Below are positions 37,030 through 50,140 of a stretch of 64,000 nucleotides of DNA, in pieces. Each line of letters starts with the position of its first letter. Position 1 is the stretch's first letter. The DNA is taken from NCBI RefSeq assembly GCF_905475345.1, contig NC_066596.1:2783001-2847000 (forward strand), written 5' to 3'. The notes below the pieces were generated by a model. It was not told the DNA's origin. It saw nothing but the letters and a program-made list of their open reading frames with translations, and made no database searches. The translations under genes and the position numbers were made by a program. The stretch comes from Vespula vulgaris (Eukaryota; Arthropoda; Insecta; Hymenoptera; Vespidae).

Positions 37030-37345
37030 TTAATAAAGACAATGCTCAATCATCTCAAAAATCATGATCTAATTCAACATTATCAAATTAGCTAAAGAGA
37101 TTTTATTTTTTCAATGATTTCTATCAGTCGACCATGTATAACACTAAACATATACATGATGATACATACATATAAAATTCCAAATATACATATATACATA
37201 CATGCATATTCACATGTAACATAATAAATAAATACAATAGGTCAATTAACTCAAATATCAAAATTCGATCCTACAGTATCAAATTAGTTAAAGGAATTTT
37301 ATTTTTTCGATAGTTCTGTTGGCTCACCATGTATAACAGTATATA
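37030..37345 (+). repeat. Diverged tandem duplication, period about 196 bp
   Basis: TATCAAATTAGCTAAAG (37081) and TATCAAATTAGTTAAAG (37277) are followed in both copies by TTTTATTTTTTC and, 195 bp apart, by ACCATGTATAACA (37131 and 37326). Before each is a CTCAAA..ATC-like stretch. A CATA/TA block separates the copies. Confidence 0.75.
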
Positions 37346-37516
37346 CATATATACACACACAACACACACACACATATATATATACTATATTGTAGTATTA
37401 TATATCGCAATAGCGTGGACCCTTCCTATTGAATCCGTTCGAATCGGTACATCGATCATTGCAGCCTGTCGTCGTTGCTCTTGAACGCCTTTGATTGAAT
37501 TTTGCCGCCACTATCC

Positions 37517-37557
<41 letters not shown>

Positions 37558-37674
37558 TCTCCCAACCCTCTCTCCCACCCTTCTCTTTCTCTCTTTCTCT
37601 CTGTTCCTCTCATTGTAAACATGTATGTATATCCTCGGTAGTCTCTCCCTCTACCTGTCTTTCTCTCACTCTCT

Positions 37675-37715
<41 letters not shown>

Positions 37716-38628
37716 CTTTCTCTCTTTTTCTCTCTCTTTTTTTCTTTCTCTTTTTCTTTCTCTCTCTTTATCTCTCTTTTTTCTCTCTTTCCCTCTTTCT
37801 CACGTGTCGACGAGAATTCATTCGATCGAAGCCATCAATGTGAGAATCGCCGAGAACAAATCGTCAGATGAGTTAACTTTTTTTATAATCCAACGGTATA
37901 ACCAGACTTCTCTTCTCTACTCTTGTAATTCTCTCTAATCGTTCCATACATATGTATATATATATGTATATATATATATATATATACACGTGTATATATA
38001 TCTATAGGCATGCGTATATTTTTTACACATTGATTTTTATCGCTTCATGTTTTTGTTATTGTTTTTGTGTCTTTTTCATTTATTTTATTTTTGTACTCTT
38101 GATATTTTTTTGTTTATCCTTTTTTATTCAAATACGATTGCGTTATTTTATTTATGATTTTGTTAAATTTCAGAAACGAACTTTATTGAACGACGAAGAA
38201 AATAAAGTGAAGAAATAGTTTACCTTTCGTTTTCTTTACGGATGAATTATTATTGAGTAACCACTGCATGGTAAATTTTTTTTTATGAGAATTTAATATC
38301 TTTTTAACGTTTAAATTTAATAGATATTTCCTGAGATTGTTTTTCCTTTCGTTGAAATAAATTTTAAGAATTCATTAAATTTGTAAATTTCAATTCAACG
38401 TTAGTTTATATATATGTGTGTGTGTGCATGCGTGTGTATTTAGAAAACTTATTTATAGAAATTAATTATAATTAATTTGGAATGTATTTCAAGTTTATTA
38501 TTTGTTCAATTTTTTTGATCGACATTGTCGTGATTAGAAAATTCAAAACGAGAGGGAAAAAGAGATAGAAGAGCGTTAAAAAATCCTAGTAAAGAAAATA
38601 GAGGGATATAGATAAATAGATAGATAGA

Positions 38629-38672
<44 letters not shown>

Positions 38673-39827
38673 AGAAGGATACAAAAGCAATTAATTATTA
38701 TTGGAAGATCTTCATTTTTAAAGTAAAACTCTCGAAGGTGATTTTGCTTTTGAAAGTACTTCGTTACGCTCTGTTTTCTCGAGAAACTTTATATTCCTAC
38801 AAAGATTTATAAATTTGTTAATTAAAAGAAAATTTTAATTATAAATATTTCGAAAGGGATATATCGTATCTATATTTTTTAATTTAACAATACTACAATT
38901 TTCAATTAATTTTTTCTAACCAACCAATTTCCTTTTTCATTCATAAATTTTTGCATAATATATAATCTACGTAACTCATCCTAACATAACACATAATTCT
39001 ATTAATTAATTTTTTATTAAGTATAAAATATTGTTTACAATATACGATATATATATATTTAATTTACATAAATATTTATAAATTTTTATTAGCATTAACA
39101 CGCAAAATCTTTTATTAACATTCTACAAGATCAAATACACTCGAACAAATTTATACGTTTAACAAATTAAAATGATATTATTTCAATTAATATCATCTAA
39201 TAACACCGATCACATCTTCTTCTTTTTTTTTTGTTTTTAATTTAGCTTCAAATTTTAATTGAATGCTTAAATACTATGAATGATTAATTTTTATTAAGCT
39301 ATTTGTGTTTGTGAAAGAAAAAGAAAGAGATATGGACAGAGATAGACAGAAAGAGAGACAGAGAGAGAAAAAGAGAGAGAGAGAAAGAAAAAGAGAGAAA
39401 CAGAACGAAACAATATTTGTACTGTAAGAAAAACGGGCCGCAGGAAAGGAGGTGGTGAGGGTGAATATCAATCCACTTTCATGAAATAGAAATCGAGTAG
39501 TCACGAGCGAAGACCGCAGAAAGACGTAGACGGTAAATAGGGCGCGCACGTTGCGGTTGCTTTTTACTTAGAAACCATCTGTCCAACCGAAGACGTCGGT
39601 GGTCTACGTCACTTGCAAACTAAGGCTTCACAAAGCAAACAGAGTTGCGAACAAGTCTCTCCTTCCTTTTCTCTTTCTCTTTCTCTCTCCCTGTCTGTCT
39701 GTCTGGCTCTGTCTGTCTGTCTCTGTCTGTTTATCTGTCTGTCTATCTCTCTTTCTCATCTCTAACTATCGGTAATCAGTGGTATGTAACTTAACTCTGC
39801 TTTTAAAACCGACACTGATCGTCTCTT

Positions 39828-39861
<34 letters not shown>

Positions 39862-41029
39862 CTTCTGTGTGTGTGTATCTTTATCTATCTATTCGTTGTG
39901 TACTTACTTACTATTAGATCGAGTTAACGTAAGTTTCTACGAAATATCAAACATTTATGTTACCTCGGATTAAATGAAAATTTCAGCGGTGATTTAATGA
40001 GAAATTGATCTTTGTTTAATTTCTTGCGCATACAGTCTCTTTTTCTTTTCTTCTTCTTTTTTTTTAGTTAGAATTTTTTGAGATAGAATATTTTTTTCTA
40101 TTTCGTTAGAAATTCTTTTTCTCTCTCTCTCTCTTTTTATTTATATACATATATGTATGTCGTGCTATGCATATCATATCATATTTAAATTTAATTTAGT
40201 AAAAAGAAGAATGATTAGAAATATTAATTGAAAGAGCATCGATTGTAAATTGTTAAATGCACAAATGTGTTTCCTAAAATACATATGTTCTTAATCGTTA
40301 ATAAAAATTCATAAAAATTCATAAATGTTTATGCAAATTGTTTTGCATTATTTAAAAATGTAATAATTTTTTCTTTCCTCCTATTTTATTTATTTTATTT
40401 TCTTTTTCTTTTTCTAAATTAAATTTCATAAATACTCAAATACTACAAATAATTAATTTAAACAATGTGTGCGTCCATATGTGTATGCGTATGACTGTGT
40501 TTCCATATTTACATAATAACAGTTGCAAAAAAGAAAAATAGAGATTATTTCTTTTTTCCTAACGATAACATTTTTTGAATGATTGTTATTACGTATGATC
40601 AAAATTGAATAGATATGATAACATTGTTATTATTATTATAATTATTTCATCTCGAAGAGTGGACTCGGCAAAGCGTATAATTAAATCGATTATCTCGTAC
40701 GAACGAATTCGAACGAATTCGTTTGGAAATATGAAAGATCGATACGTCCCAGGAATATATCAATCCTCGAGATTAACATGATCGTGTCTCGTATTATTAT
40801 CCTATTGACAACTCACACGATGTTATCATACGAAATCCAATGACGATCACGTTATCATGTTGAAATTGTAGAGATTAGTAAAGATTTTATATAGGTTGAT
40901 GGATGATCGAGAAATTATTTGAATAAATATTATACATTGTTTTATATTTATTATCGATGATCACATTTTGATCATATTTTTTTATATTCGAAAAGAAAAA
41001 AATTTTTTTTCTTTCTGCAACGAAAATTT
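37346..41029. other. Putative intron with CT tracts and a complex island at 39.4-39.65 kb
   Basis: CT tracts at 37521-37555 and 37679-37715, GA at 38635-38669, (TCTG)n at 39686-39760, CT at 39823-39860. 39420-39660 is CpG-rich with GACGTAGAC and GTCTACGTC in opposite orientation (39524 and 39602). An AACGAATTCGTT palindrome lies at 40712-40723 beside a repeated GAACGAATTC. No credible gene. Confidence 0.5.
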
Positions 41030-41600
41030 TAAGGAATCGTATTAGATTAGATTCGTGATATTAAATTCGACACATGGTATATATATATATATTTACACAC
41101 ATACACATACAACAAACACATAAGGAAATTCTTTGGAATTAAATTGTCCTAAAAATAAACGGAAAAAAATTAGAAAAAAGAAAATAGACACAAAAACTAT
41201 ACATTTTCTTTTCGTCTGAATATTCAAAAATTTCGAGTAATCGATTAGAGTCATATACGCGATATTAACTTCAATACATACGTATGTATATATACATAAA
41301 ATATTCTGAATAATTTTCTCTTCTCTCTCGTTTAAAAGGAAAAAAAAAAAACAGAAAAGTTTTCAGAAATAATAAAATCTCTTTGTTTCAAAATTTTGGA
41401 TTAATCGAAGAAAAAAATCGTTTCTCGATATCAATTTTTAAAAATCATCAAAGAACCTGATAAAAATATTCCAAAAGAGTATATTCCTGTCAAAAAATAA
41501 TCCAAAAGAAGATTATAAAAATTTTCAAAACCAATACATTCCATTATATAATTCAAAATTTCGTCAGAATCGCTAAAAAAATCGATTCTGTATATTCTTC
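41030..41600 (+). repeat. Strongly diverged tandem repeat, about 170-205 bp spacing
   Basis: Recurring blocks: GATTCGTGATATTAAATTCG (41049), ATACGCGATATTAACTTC (41254), TTTCTCGATATCAATTTT (41421). Each is preceded by an AATTTC/AATTTTGG..TCGATTAGA-like block, and the first two are followed by a TA microsatellite. A further weak copy may start near 41570. The 41057-41261 interval is 204 bp and the next is 166 bp. Confidence 0.45.
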
Positions 41601-42231
41601 AAAATAAAAAAAAACGCCGCCCTCGTCCTCAAGAAATCGTCGAAATTAAAAATTAATTTTTTTCTTATTAAATAACATCAAAAAAAAAAAGAAGAAAGAA
41701 AAAAGAAAAGAAAGAAAAGAAAGAAAAGGAAGAAAGAAAAGAAAGTAACATATCAAGAAAAGAACATCATTCTTCTTTTCTTTCTTTTCTTCTTTGAAAA
41801 ACAATAAACCGATTGGATATCATTTAATGGGTAATTTCTTTAAGTCGATCGATGAAAAAAAATCGATTTTCGATATTGTCAAAAATCTTTCTCCTTTTCT
41901 TCTCGTCAAGTTCTTCGTCTTTGTCTTTAACCTTATCTTTGTCTTTGTCTTTGTCTTTGTCTTTCTCGTCCAGGTCAGCGTCGTTGCGTCTGGGACGCTT
42001 GCGTCGCGACGGCGTTGCTCCGGGCAACCGATGGGGATGAATCCTACGCGACGCCGGGCGTCGAGTTTCCTTGTAGCGGGTGGGGCTGTTGGTTGGTGGA
42101 TGGATATTCGCTCAGTGCGCTCCGTGACGCCGTACTGACCACGCGCAAGTTCCATTTTCGCGATCCTTTCTCGAACGACGAGACACCTGCTGCCTCTATT
42201 TCCATCTCTCTCTCTCTCTTTCTCTCTCTAT

Positions 42232-42299
<68 letters not shown>

Positions 42300-42313
42300 A
42301 TCCTTTCTCACAA

Positions 42314-42381
<68 letters not shown>

Positions 42382-42440
42382 ACACGGTATACATATAGAC
42401 ACACATGTCTAATCTCTCTTAACTCTTAGTTCGAATCGAT
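41601..42440. other. CpG-rich island at 41.97-42.19 kb between simple repeats
   Basis: A purine run (41680-41755) and (TTTGTC)n at 41937-41968 end in TTCTCGTCCAG|GTCAGC, an acceptor-like site at 41973. The next 200 bp are the most CpG-dense non-repetitive sequence seen; two plus frames are open (to 42138 and through 42398). Then comes a compound (CT)n-(CA)n block (42203-42385). Possible internal exon or promoter; CTCAGTG at 42111-42117 resembles an arthropod initiator but lacks a matching TATA box or DPE. Confidence 0.35.
42203..42385. repeat. Compound (CT)n-(CA)n microsatellite
   Basis: Imperfect (CT)n at 42203-42296 is followed by near-perfect (CA)n at 42314-42376. The 127-codon frame across it (poly-Ser/Leu then His/Thr) is an artefact. 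Confidence 0.95.
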
Positions 42441-43389
42441 CAGAAACTAATTACGTGAAGATCTATAGATCGATCGATCGATCTCTATTTTATTGTGTGA
42501 GTTTGTGTGAAATTTGTTGGATTTCTTTCTTTTTTTCTTTCTTTGTCGGTTTGGATATATATATTTTTTTTATCTGTATATGTATATATGTGTATGTGTA
42601 TACGTACGTACATATATTTCTATTTTGGATCGTCGTATTGAAGAAAAGGATCTTCGTGTTTAATAAGTTCGCGTTTAGTTACGATAAATTCGAGGATTTT
42701 GGATTCGTTGTCGTCGTTGACAGACAGTGAATAGTTTCGCGTGTGAATACATTCTGTTGTGATCGAAAGTTATATTTCAAGATTGAGATTTCGAAGATAG
42801 AAGATATAAGTTTAATTTCTATACGACGGTTCCCGAATATCAGCGATTAAGAAGAAAAATTAGTTTGGTATGTGAAAGGGAAAGGAAAAAAAGAAAATTG
42901 AAGAAATTGAAGAATTTCATCTTGGGACTTCCGTATTATAAGAAGATAAGGAAAGGTAAAATAAAGATATAGGAAACAAAAAATAAAAGAAAAAGAAAAA
43001 TTAAAGACAAATAAATAATGAGATTAGGAAAGGAGGATGGATGTATTAGATCGTTAGATCGTTGTGATATCGAGAAACGAAAGCTTTTTTGATTTTTGTC
43101 GAAAAAAATAAAAGAAAAGAAAGGAAACACCGAAGAGAATCGTAACTTCCGTCGTGACAATTTGCGTATACAAATTGATAAGAAACTGAGGGTGGAGGGG
43201 GGGAAGGTGGTCATTGAACTCTAACACTTAATACGGACGCGTCGAGTACAACGTAGGTGGTTAACGCGTTCTTAACTCGCGTTTTTAACTCTTCTTTTTT
43301 TTCGTTTTTTTTTTCTTTTTTCTTTTTGTTTTTAGAAAATCGTTGATAATTTTTCATATAACTCGTAAGCGTTCCCTTTAATTCGTCTC
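42441..43389. other. Putative intron, low information
   Basis: Short ATCGATCG iterations at 42467-42482, TA/TG microsatellite near 42570-42605, then moderately complex, purine-rich DNA (42860-43200) with no splice-bounded open frame. 43200-43290 is CpG-bearing (ACGCGT, AACGCGTT). Confidence 0.45.
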
Positions 43390-44430
43390 ACTCGTGAAAT
43401 TCATTAACGAATTCATTAAAATCATCGTGTTCGTTCAATTCGTTAATCAGTTTTATTCCATTCATCGAAATCCTCAATTATTTAATTCATTTTTATTTTC
43501 ACAATGTGTATTTATTTATTATAATTGTTTCATTCATTGTATAAAATTCATCCATGAATTTGATCAATTCTTTTTTTTATTTAGATTCATTAAGTTGGTT
43601 AATGTATACTTTCTGGTAATTCGTTCAGTTCATTAATTAATAAATTTCGATGAATTTCATTTGCGTTCACATATTATTTACTGGGCTAATTCATGAAAAT
43701 TATTCGGTTCTTCAACTGATGCATTTCAATAGATGTTAACTAAGATTGACATGTCTATTCATTCGTCTAATTCGCGAAATATCTCAATAAATTCATTAAA
43801 TTCATTCATCGATGAATTTCAATGAGTTTCATATGTATCCAGATAGTATTAATTCGTTAAATTCATGAAATTCGTCAATTCGATGAATTCCTTTAATTCA
43901 TACGTCGATAAATTCCAAACGAATATCATCAACATACACATGTCTATTCATTCATCTTATTCATGAAATTAAATAATTAATTAGTTAATTGTTGGATCGA
44001 TCGAATAAAGGGATGAATTGAATACATTTTTTGGGCGTACTATTTCGGCTTTACGGTATTCATTCTTCTCGTTCATAAAATTTATTCATTCCGTTCATTC
44101 GATTCGTTTCGTTAAATTCATTCGATTCGATTCATTAAAATCATTCGATTCATTTCATTCATTAAAATTTAATTTACACAATTAATTCGTTCAGTTAATT
44201 CATACTACTAATGTATTCCAAAAATAAACTGTATTATACTATACCGCAATTAACGTATATTATGAATATAAAATCTATTTCTAAAAAATATCGATTTGGA
44301 GGGAAGAAATTAAAAAGAACTTAAAAAAATAAATAAATAAATAAATAATTTTAACTAATTTAAATTCCTTAAGGAATTCGTTAAGCTCATCGTGTTCATT
44401 CAATTCATTCATTCATTCATTCATTCATTC
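43390..44430 (+). repeat. ATTCATTAA/ATTCGTT satellite-like array with higher-order unit
   Basis: Hundreds of bases of ATTCAT, ATTCGT and their reverse ATGAAT variants. A higher-order block recurs at 43649 (GATGAATTTCATTTG), 43718 (GATGCATTTCAATAG), 43811 (GATGAATTTCAATGAG) and 43907 (GATAAATTCCAAACG), each running into TATTCATTC..TAATTC..GAAA-like sequence (spacings 69, 93, 96). Decays into ATTCATTCA near 44400-44430. Confidence 0.7.
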
Positions 44431-44777
44431 CTTGAATTTCTCGATTATTTTGTAAAATAATCTTTTAAAATAATTTCAATAAAAAAAAAGAAAATAATAA
44501 TAATAATAATAATGGTACGAATAAATAACTCAACTGAGAGTAACGTAAAACTAATGGATTATAAATAGTTAAAGAGAAAGGAATTTATAAAGAAAGACGT
44601 ACATACAATTCACTTTTAACGCGAGTGATACACCTATATATGTACCAGGACGAATTTCGTAGGATACATCGTGTATTTTTAAAGGAACTTCGTCGTTCGA
44701 GAGCTCGTCCCGAGAGAAAGCGGAATTGAAGAACGTGATTGCAATTTCCCGTCGACATCAACGTCGCGTCTACGTCG

Positions 44778-44809
<32 letters not shown>

Positions 44810-44941
44810 GTCGTCAACGACGACGACGATGTGGTGGTGGGAGGGGGCGAAGGTTATTCTCTATACAGTGAAATACCGAGTCGAATTACCGGTGGGTGGG
44901 AAGGAGGGAATCAGAAGAAAAAAAAACGAAAGGGAGAAGGA

Positions 44942-44972
<31 letters not shown>

Positions 44973-45070
44973 AAAGGAAAATAGAAATTTCTTCGATGCT
45001 CCGAGGTATGGGTGTTGAAGGCGAAGAGATAAGCTTAAAGATAGTTCAACTTCGCGCGAATTTCTTTTAG
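44431..45070. other. CpG-rich stretch with (GTC)n repeat
   Basis: AT-rich to 44640, then complex CpG-containing sequence at 44690-44770, an imperfect (GTC)n at 44774-44830, and a purine-rich run 44920-44985 with (GAAA)n. Frames across the GTC repeat give poly-Val or poly-Ser and are not credible. If 45071-45228 is a first exon, this is where its promoter would lie. Confidence 0.4.
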
Positions 45071-45228
45071 ATCGAAACCAGAACGCGTTCCCGATACGGA
45101 TATTCGCTGAGGTAGACCGATTCGTTGCCAAGATGCAAAGCCAAAGTGCACGATGTAAACGCGGCAAATCGGGTGGAAGCTCTCTCCTCTTCCTTCGTGA
45201 CTTCGAACGTGCTCGAATAGAAAGCCAC
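45071..45228 (+). other. Candidate exon, possibly alternative first coding exon
   Basis: AATTTCTTTTAG|ATCG is an acceptor at 45070 and AGCCAC|GTAAGT a strong donor at 45229. One frame is open throughout (and from 45019 to about 45290), reading RNQNAFPIRIFAEVDRFVAK and then, from an ATG at 45133 in GCCAAGATG context, MQSQSARCKRGKSGGSSLLF and on to RARIESH. From that ATG the exon exits in phase 0, like the main exon's donor, so both could join the same downstream exon. The composition is mixed rather than low complexity. Against it: the minus strand is also open (45035-45262), and I recognise no homologue. Confidence 0.25.
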
Positions 45229-46770
45229 GTAAGTCGAAAATCGTTCGATAATCAGCCGACATTCGAGTGTACCGATTCTTAATAATTCAACTGAGATAAT
45301 TCGATTCTAATTTTCATAATAGGATTATTTTATTTTCATATTTTTTAATTTTTTTCATTCGTTCATTCATTCATTCATTCATTCATTCATTCAGATATTT
45401 ATTTATTTCTTTATATTTTATTTGTATCATTTTTTGTCTGATACATTATTCTAATATTATATTGTTTCTATACATGATTTATTTCTATTTATTTTCTTAT
45501 ATCATTAATCCTAAACGGAGAGAATATAATACGACGATGATCATTATATACTTCATATACATTGAAATCACGTAGAATAAGTCGAATATCGTTTTCTAAT
45601 GTTGACGCGTTTAAAAAAAATAAAAGGAGAATGTTATAAAAAAAATTTAATAACGCGAATCGAGAAAAGGAATAACCCTATTTAAAAAAGTCGTTTAAAT
45701 CAATAGAAGAATCTGTTCCGTTGAAATCACGATGGACACTGTCGACAAGAGAAAGATATATATATATAGAGAGAGAGAGAGAAAGAGAGAGAAAGAGTGT
45801 GTGTGCGAGAGAAAGAGAGAGTAATAATCTCCCAGAGGGCTTATAAACTTTTTCCAAGTTTATAAGTTTTCGTTGTCGTCGTCGTCGTCATCGTCGTCGT
45901 CGTTGTCGTCGTCGTCGTCTTCGTCGTCGTATTCGCGTTCTCAGGATTCTCGAGGCATATTGCATCGTCCTTTTCTCGGATTTGCATCTTTTTCCACATC
46001 TTTTATCTTTTCTATCCGTAAATAAGAGGGAAGCTAACGACCATTTGAAATTCAGCGATAGTTCCAGAGATTCTTGACTTTATCTGAATGTATCTATCTC
46101 AATACAACTCTAGTACTGTTTGAATAAGACGGTCTTTCAAATTAAGATAATTTAATCGAAATGAAAGTAAAATAATAATTGTAATTATTATAATTATAAA
46201 TAATAATAATAATTATTATAATTATTATTATTACTATTGCTTCAGTTTATAATATTATTGTTACTATTATTATTATTTTTACATTATATTGAATTCTATA
46301 AATGCATTATTTTATTTAATTATACTTTTAAATATCTAGGTATTCATTTATACTCTTTCTCCTTCTCTATCTTTCTCTTTTATCTCGTATACAATAAAGT
46401 AAATATTATTTCATAAAAATATATATTTTATCAGATTAAAATATAACATTATTTTATTACTTTATTTTGTTATAGAACATATTTTTATTTAGAACAAAAT
46501 TTATTTCATTATTAGTAATTAACTGGATGAATAACTAAATAATTTAAATTTATATTTTTACCCAATATTACCTTTTCATTTTGTTATCGATACTGTATGT
46601 TCTTTAAAACACTTTGAATAGTTCTTGTACGGTTTTATGATGGATTACATCAACGTGAAAGGAGTTTGTCTATTTATCGACCCTGATAAAATCACGACAA
46701 AGATCTTCGAATCTCGACAGAAACTCGAAACGTCAAATACACGAATAGTTCCACTCATCCATCCTTGTCA

Positions 46771-46803
<33 letters not shown>

Positions 46804-48055
46804 ATGTATCTATCTCTATTTGTCTCTTTCTCCCTCATCTATTCATTCATTCCTCATCAGTTCTGTTCTTGTCGCTTAATTCATTCACGAGTATCGACGT
46901 TAGGGATTTGAGGAGATTAGGTTCGTCGAAAGAGAATTGAGCATTCGATTAGAATTCATCGTAAGTCTCATCCGTGCATTTATTTATGTATGTGTTCGTT
47001 CACTTACAATAGATTATTTAATTCATTGCTTATTTTTCTCTCTTTTTGTAGAGTTCTTTTTATTTATATATTAACTTAGAATTTGATCGATTGATGTAAT
47101 ATAAATAAATGTTATCTAGTTTCTATTTTTCTATCGAATTTTTAATTCTATTTGATTGAATATTGTAAATAAATATTACACGATAAAAATATTATATTAA
47201 CAAACAACTCTATAATTTAATAAAAAAGTAAAACAAGTAAATAATAATAATTGATAACTCAGTTATGAAATTTCAAGAAAAGAATTATAAATTATGATTA
47301 AATTATAATTATGATTAAATAAATCTAAGAACAAAGTAATAAAATAATGTAAAAATAACTAAATAATGTAATAATAATTGTTTTTAATTTATCTTCTAAA
47401 ATCTCTCTATATATATACATACATATACATATATATATATTTATTTATAAACAAAACAAATATTTTATTCTATAACATTTTTGAATGCTATTTGATCGAA
47501 AGGAAATATTTACACTAGCTATTCAATCTTAAATAGGGCACACTGTATGTATACAAGCTTTGGCAAATCCTTTGTTTGAATAGAATACGGTGAAGAGGAG
47601 GGAGAAGGTTGGTTGGAAGGGTTAGAAAAGCGATCGTATCGAAGGTAGAGAAGAAGAAGTTTTGGCAAGCGAAGGTTAGTCCCTCTTTTGAAAGTTAATG
47701 TGTGGCAAGCGTGAATCTTTACTTGAATACATATACATATATATATTATATATACATATTAAATGTATCTATATATATGTGTGTGTGTATGTATGTATGT
47801 ATGTATATAATCGGTTGGTCGAAAGTCGTTACATATCGTACGATAGTATGTATTTTGAGTTTGTTAAATCCTATGGGGGATTTCTCGAAAAGTTACTTTT
47901 GGAACTCGTTCGCTAATGTATGTTCAAATTTGGTAGGTACCTATTCTCTATAGAAAATTCTAAGCCCGAGTTAATGGTCAAATTATAAATATCTACATAT
48001 GTATATCAACTAACATATTTTAAGTGAAAATATACATATTTAAATTATTTTCTTG

Positions 48056-48120
<65 letters not shown>
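45229..48120. other. Putative intron with trinucleotide repeats
   Basis: (ATTC)n at 45358-45392; GA tract at 45770-45830; CpG-rich (GTC)n at 45875-45930; AT-rich 46130-46600; CT at 46771-46805; TA/CATA near 47410-47440; (TTA)n at 48060-48121. 47560-47710 and 47810-47950 are more complex, the latter with two overlapping open frames (to 47916 and 47953) of unknown origin. Confidence 0.5.

Positions 48121-48121
<1 letters not shown>
48060..48121. repeat. (TTA)n microsatellite
   Basis: About 20 perfect ATT/TTA units, bounded by a T-rich stretch. Confidence 0.95.
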
Positions 48122-48122
<1 letters not shown>

Positions 48123-48801
48123 TTTCTTTTTTAAACCTTAATAAAATTTATATATTCTCACGTCGAATTTGTATATTCAAAATTTGAGTTCAATAATTAT
48201 TCTGCAATTTTCTTTTTTTCTTTTCTATTTGTTTTATCAAAAATTAACTCGTCTCTTAAATTTTTACAAATATTCGAATCAATGTAAGTGGTAAGTGAAT
48301 TGATTAATTAAAAAAAAAAGAAAAGAAAAAATGATGGAAAGAAAACCAAAAAATGAGAAAAGGAGAAAGAAAGATCGAAACATAAAACTAAAAGTTTGAA
48401 TTTAGTTTTATGGAAATCACAGACTTACTTTGGAATTCTCAAACCCATAGATTTCAAAGGTATCGCAAGCTTCTATTATTGCTTGAAAGCTCGACGAATA
48501 TCGAGAGAATCGCGTTTTTATTCATCCGTGAGCGTAGAAGATGATATACACCGATAAATGCAGAATTGCGAGAGACTTTGAACGCCTTTGTTCCAATTAT
48601 TCTATACCTACAATAGGAAATACCTTTCTATACAAACACATATGTACATGTACATAAATACATATATATATATGTATATATATGTTATGTATATTTTCAA
48701 AATTTTGTTTCACTTAATTATTATTAATTCGTATCATCGTATTAACTCAATCGATATAAGTATCATATATAACAAGCAAATAAAAAAAATTAATAAAATT
48801 C

Positions 48802-48849
<48 letters not shown>

Positions 48850-50105
48850 TATGTGTATATAAATACACATGTATATTTATTGGTATAATATTTATTAATC
48901 TTTACTAATCTATCATAATATCATGATAACAATTACGAAATTAAGAAAAAAAAATTTAATGAAACATATTACTTATTAATTATTTTTATTTTCATAAAAA
49001 TATATATGGATGTTAATAAAGTTAATTTTATTAAACTATATAATGAAGATAAAAAGAAAATACATCTGAAAAAATTATTAAATTCTGAATTGATGTTATT
49101 AAAAGAAAAGAGAGAATAAATAAATAAATTAAGAATGTAAGTAACTTTGATATTCGAACTGTTATATATGATACAATATATTATCTTATCAATATACCTT
49201 TCTTTTGTTATCTAGCCACAATACACAATATAAATCATATTTCTTTAGCCTTTAATATAGTGGATCAGCTGTGAGGGATATAATTCTTTCCCTCTCTATC
49301 CCTCTCCATCTCTATCTCTCTCTAGAGAATACAATAGATATAATCCGTCCTTTTTTTCTCCACCCTCACACACATAAATATATAGGGTAATAGAGAAAGA
49401 GAGAGAAAGAAAGAGAAAGAAAGAGAATGTCGCACGATTCATGAAAGTTAATATTTCTTTTTTATTTAACAAAAGAAAAAGAATAATGAAAAAATAAATC
49501 TTTAATAAACTCCTCTGCTGACAATTAAAATTGTACATTTAATCAATCTTTCATTGTAAATACTCCCTAAAGTATTTAATTGTTAACTTGAATCATTTCT
49601 TATGATTTATTCTGACTAAATATATACAGTATACAGATATATATTATAGTTATATTATAATTTTATATATAGTCTTATTATATACATTATTTTATTACAA
49701 TATCTTAATTCTAAATATACATATATGTATGTATATTTATTATAAGATTAATTTTCAATATATATAAAATATATGAAATATATAATAAGAATATATAAAA
49801 ATATAGTTTTTCAAGTATTAATATAAATATATAATTCCAATGATCACGTAAAAGTTAGTTAAAGAATATATATATATATACATGTGTGTGTGTGTGTGTG
49901 TGTGTATTTATACAGTACCTATCTCTTCTTTCTCTTTATCTTTTGGTCAGTAACGAAGTTTCTATCGAGATAGAGTCGAGCATAAGTATCGACTAACACC
50001 GTTTCTTTCCTTCGAAGAAATTCAATTAGGTAGGAGATCAGCCAACGTGTAAAAGTTTCACGTCGATATTTTTCCATTCGAACGGGAACGACGACGAGGA
50101 CGAGT

Positions 50106-50140
<35 letters not shown>

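Noticed and set aside
42428..42440. AGTTCGAATCG as a tRNA B box
   Set aside because: No A box at the right distance and no acceptor or anticodon stem can be drawn.
47811..47830. TCGGTTGGTCGAAAGTCGTT as a mariner-type terminal repeat
   Set aside because: No matching inverted end was found within about 1.5 kb and no transposase remnant is readable.
49199..49220. miR-9-like sequence TCTTTTGTTATCTAGC
   Set aside because: The 3' part of the mature sequence does not match, and no complementary arm (AAAGCTAG type) lies within 80 bases, so no hairpin forms.
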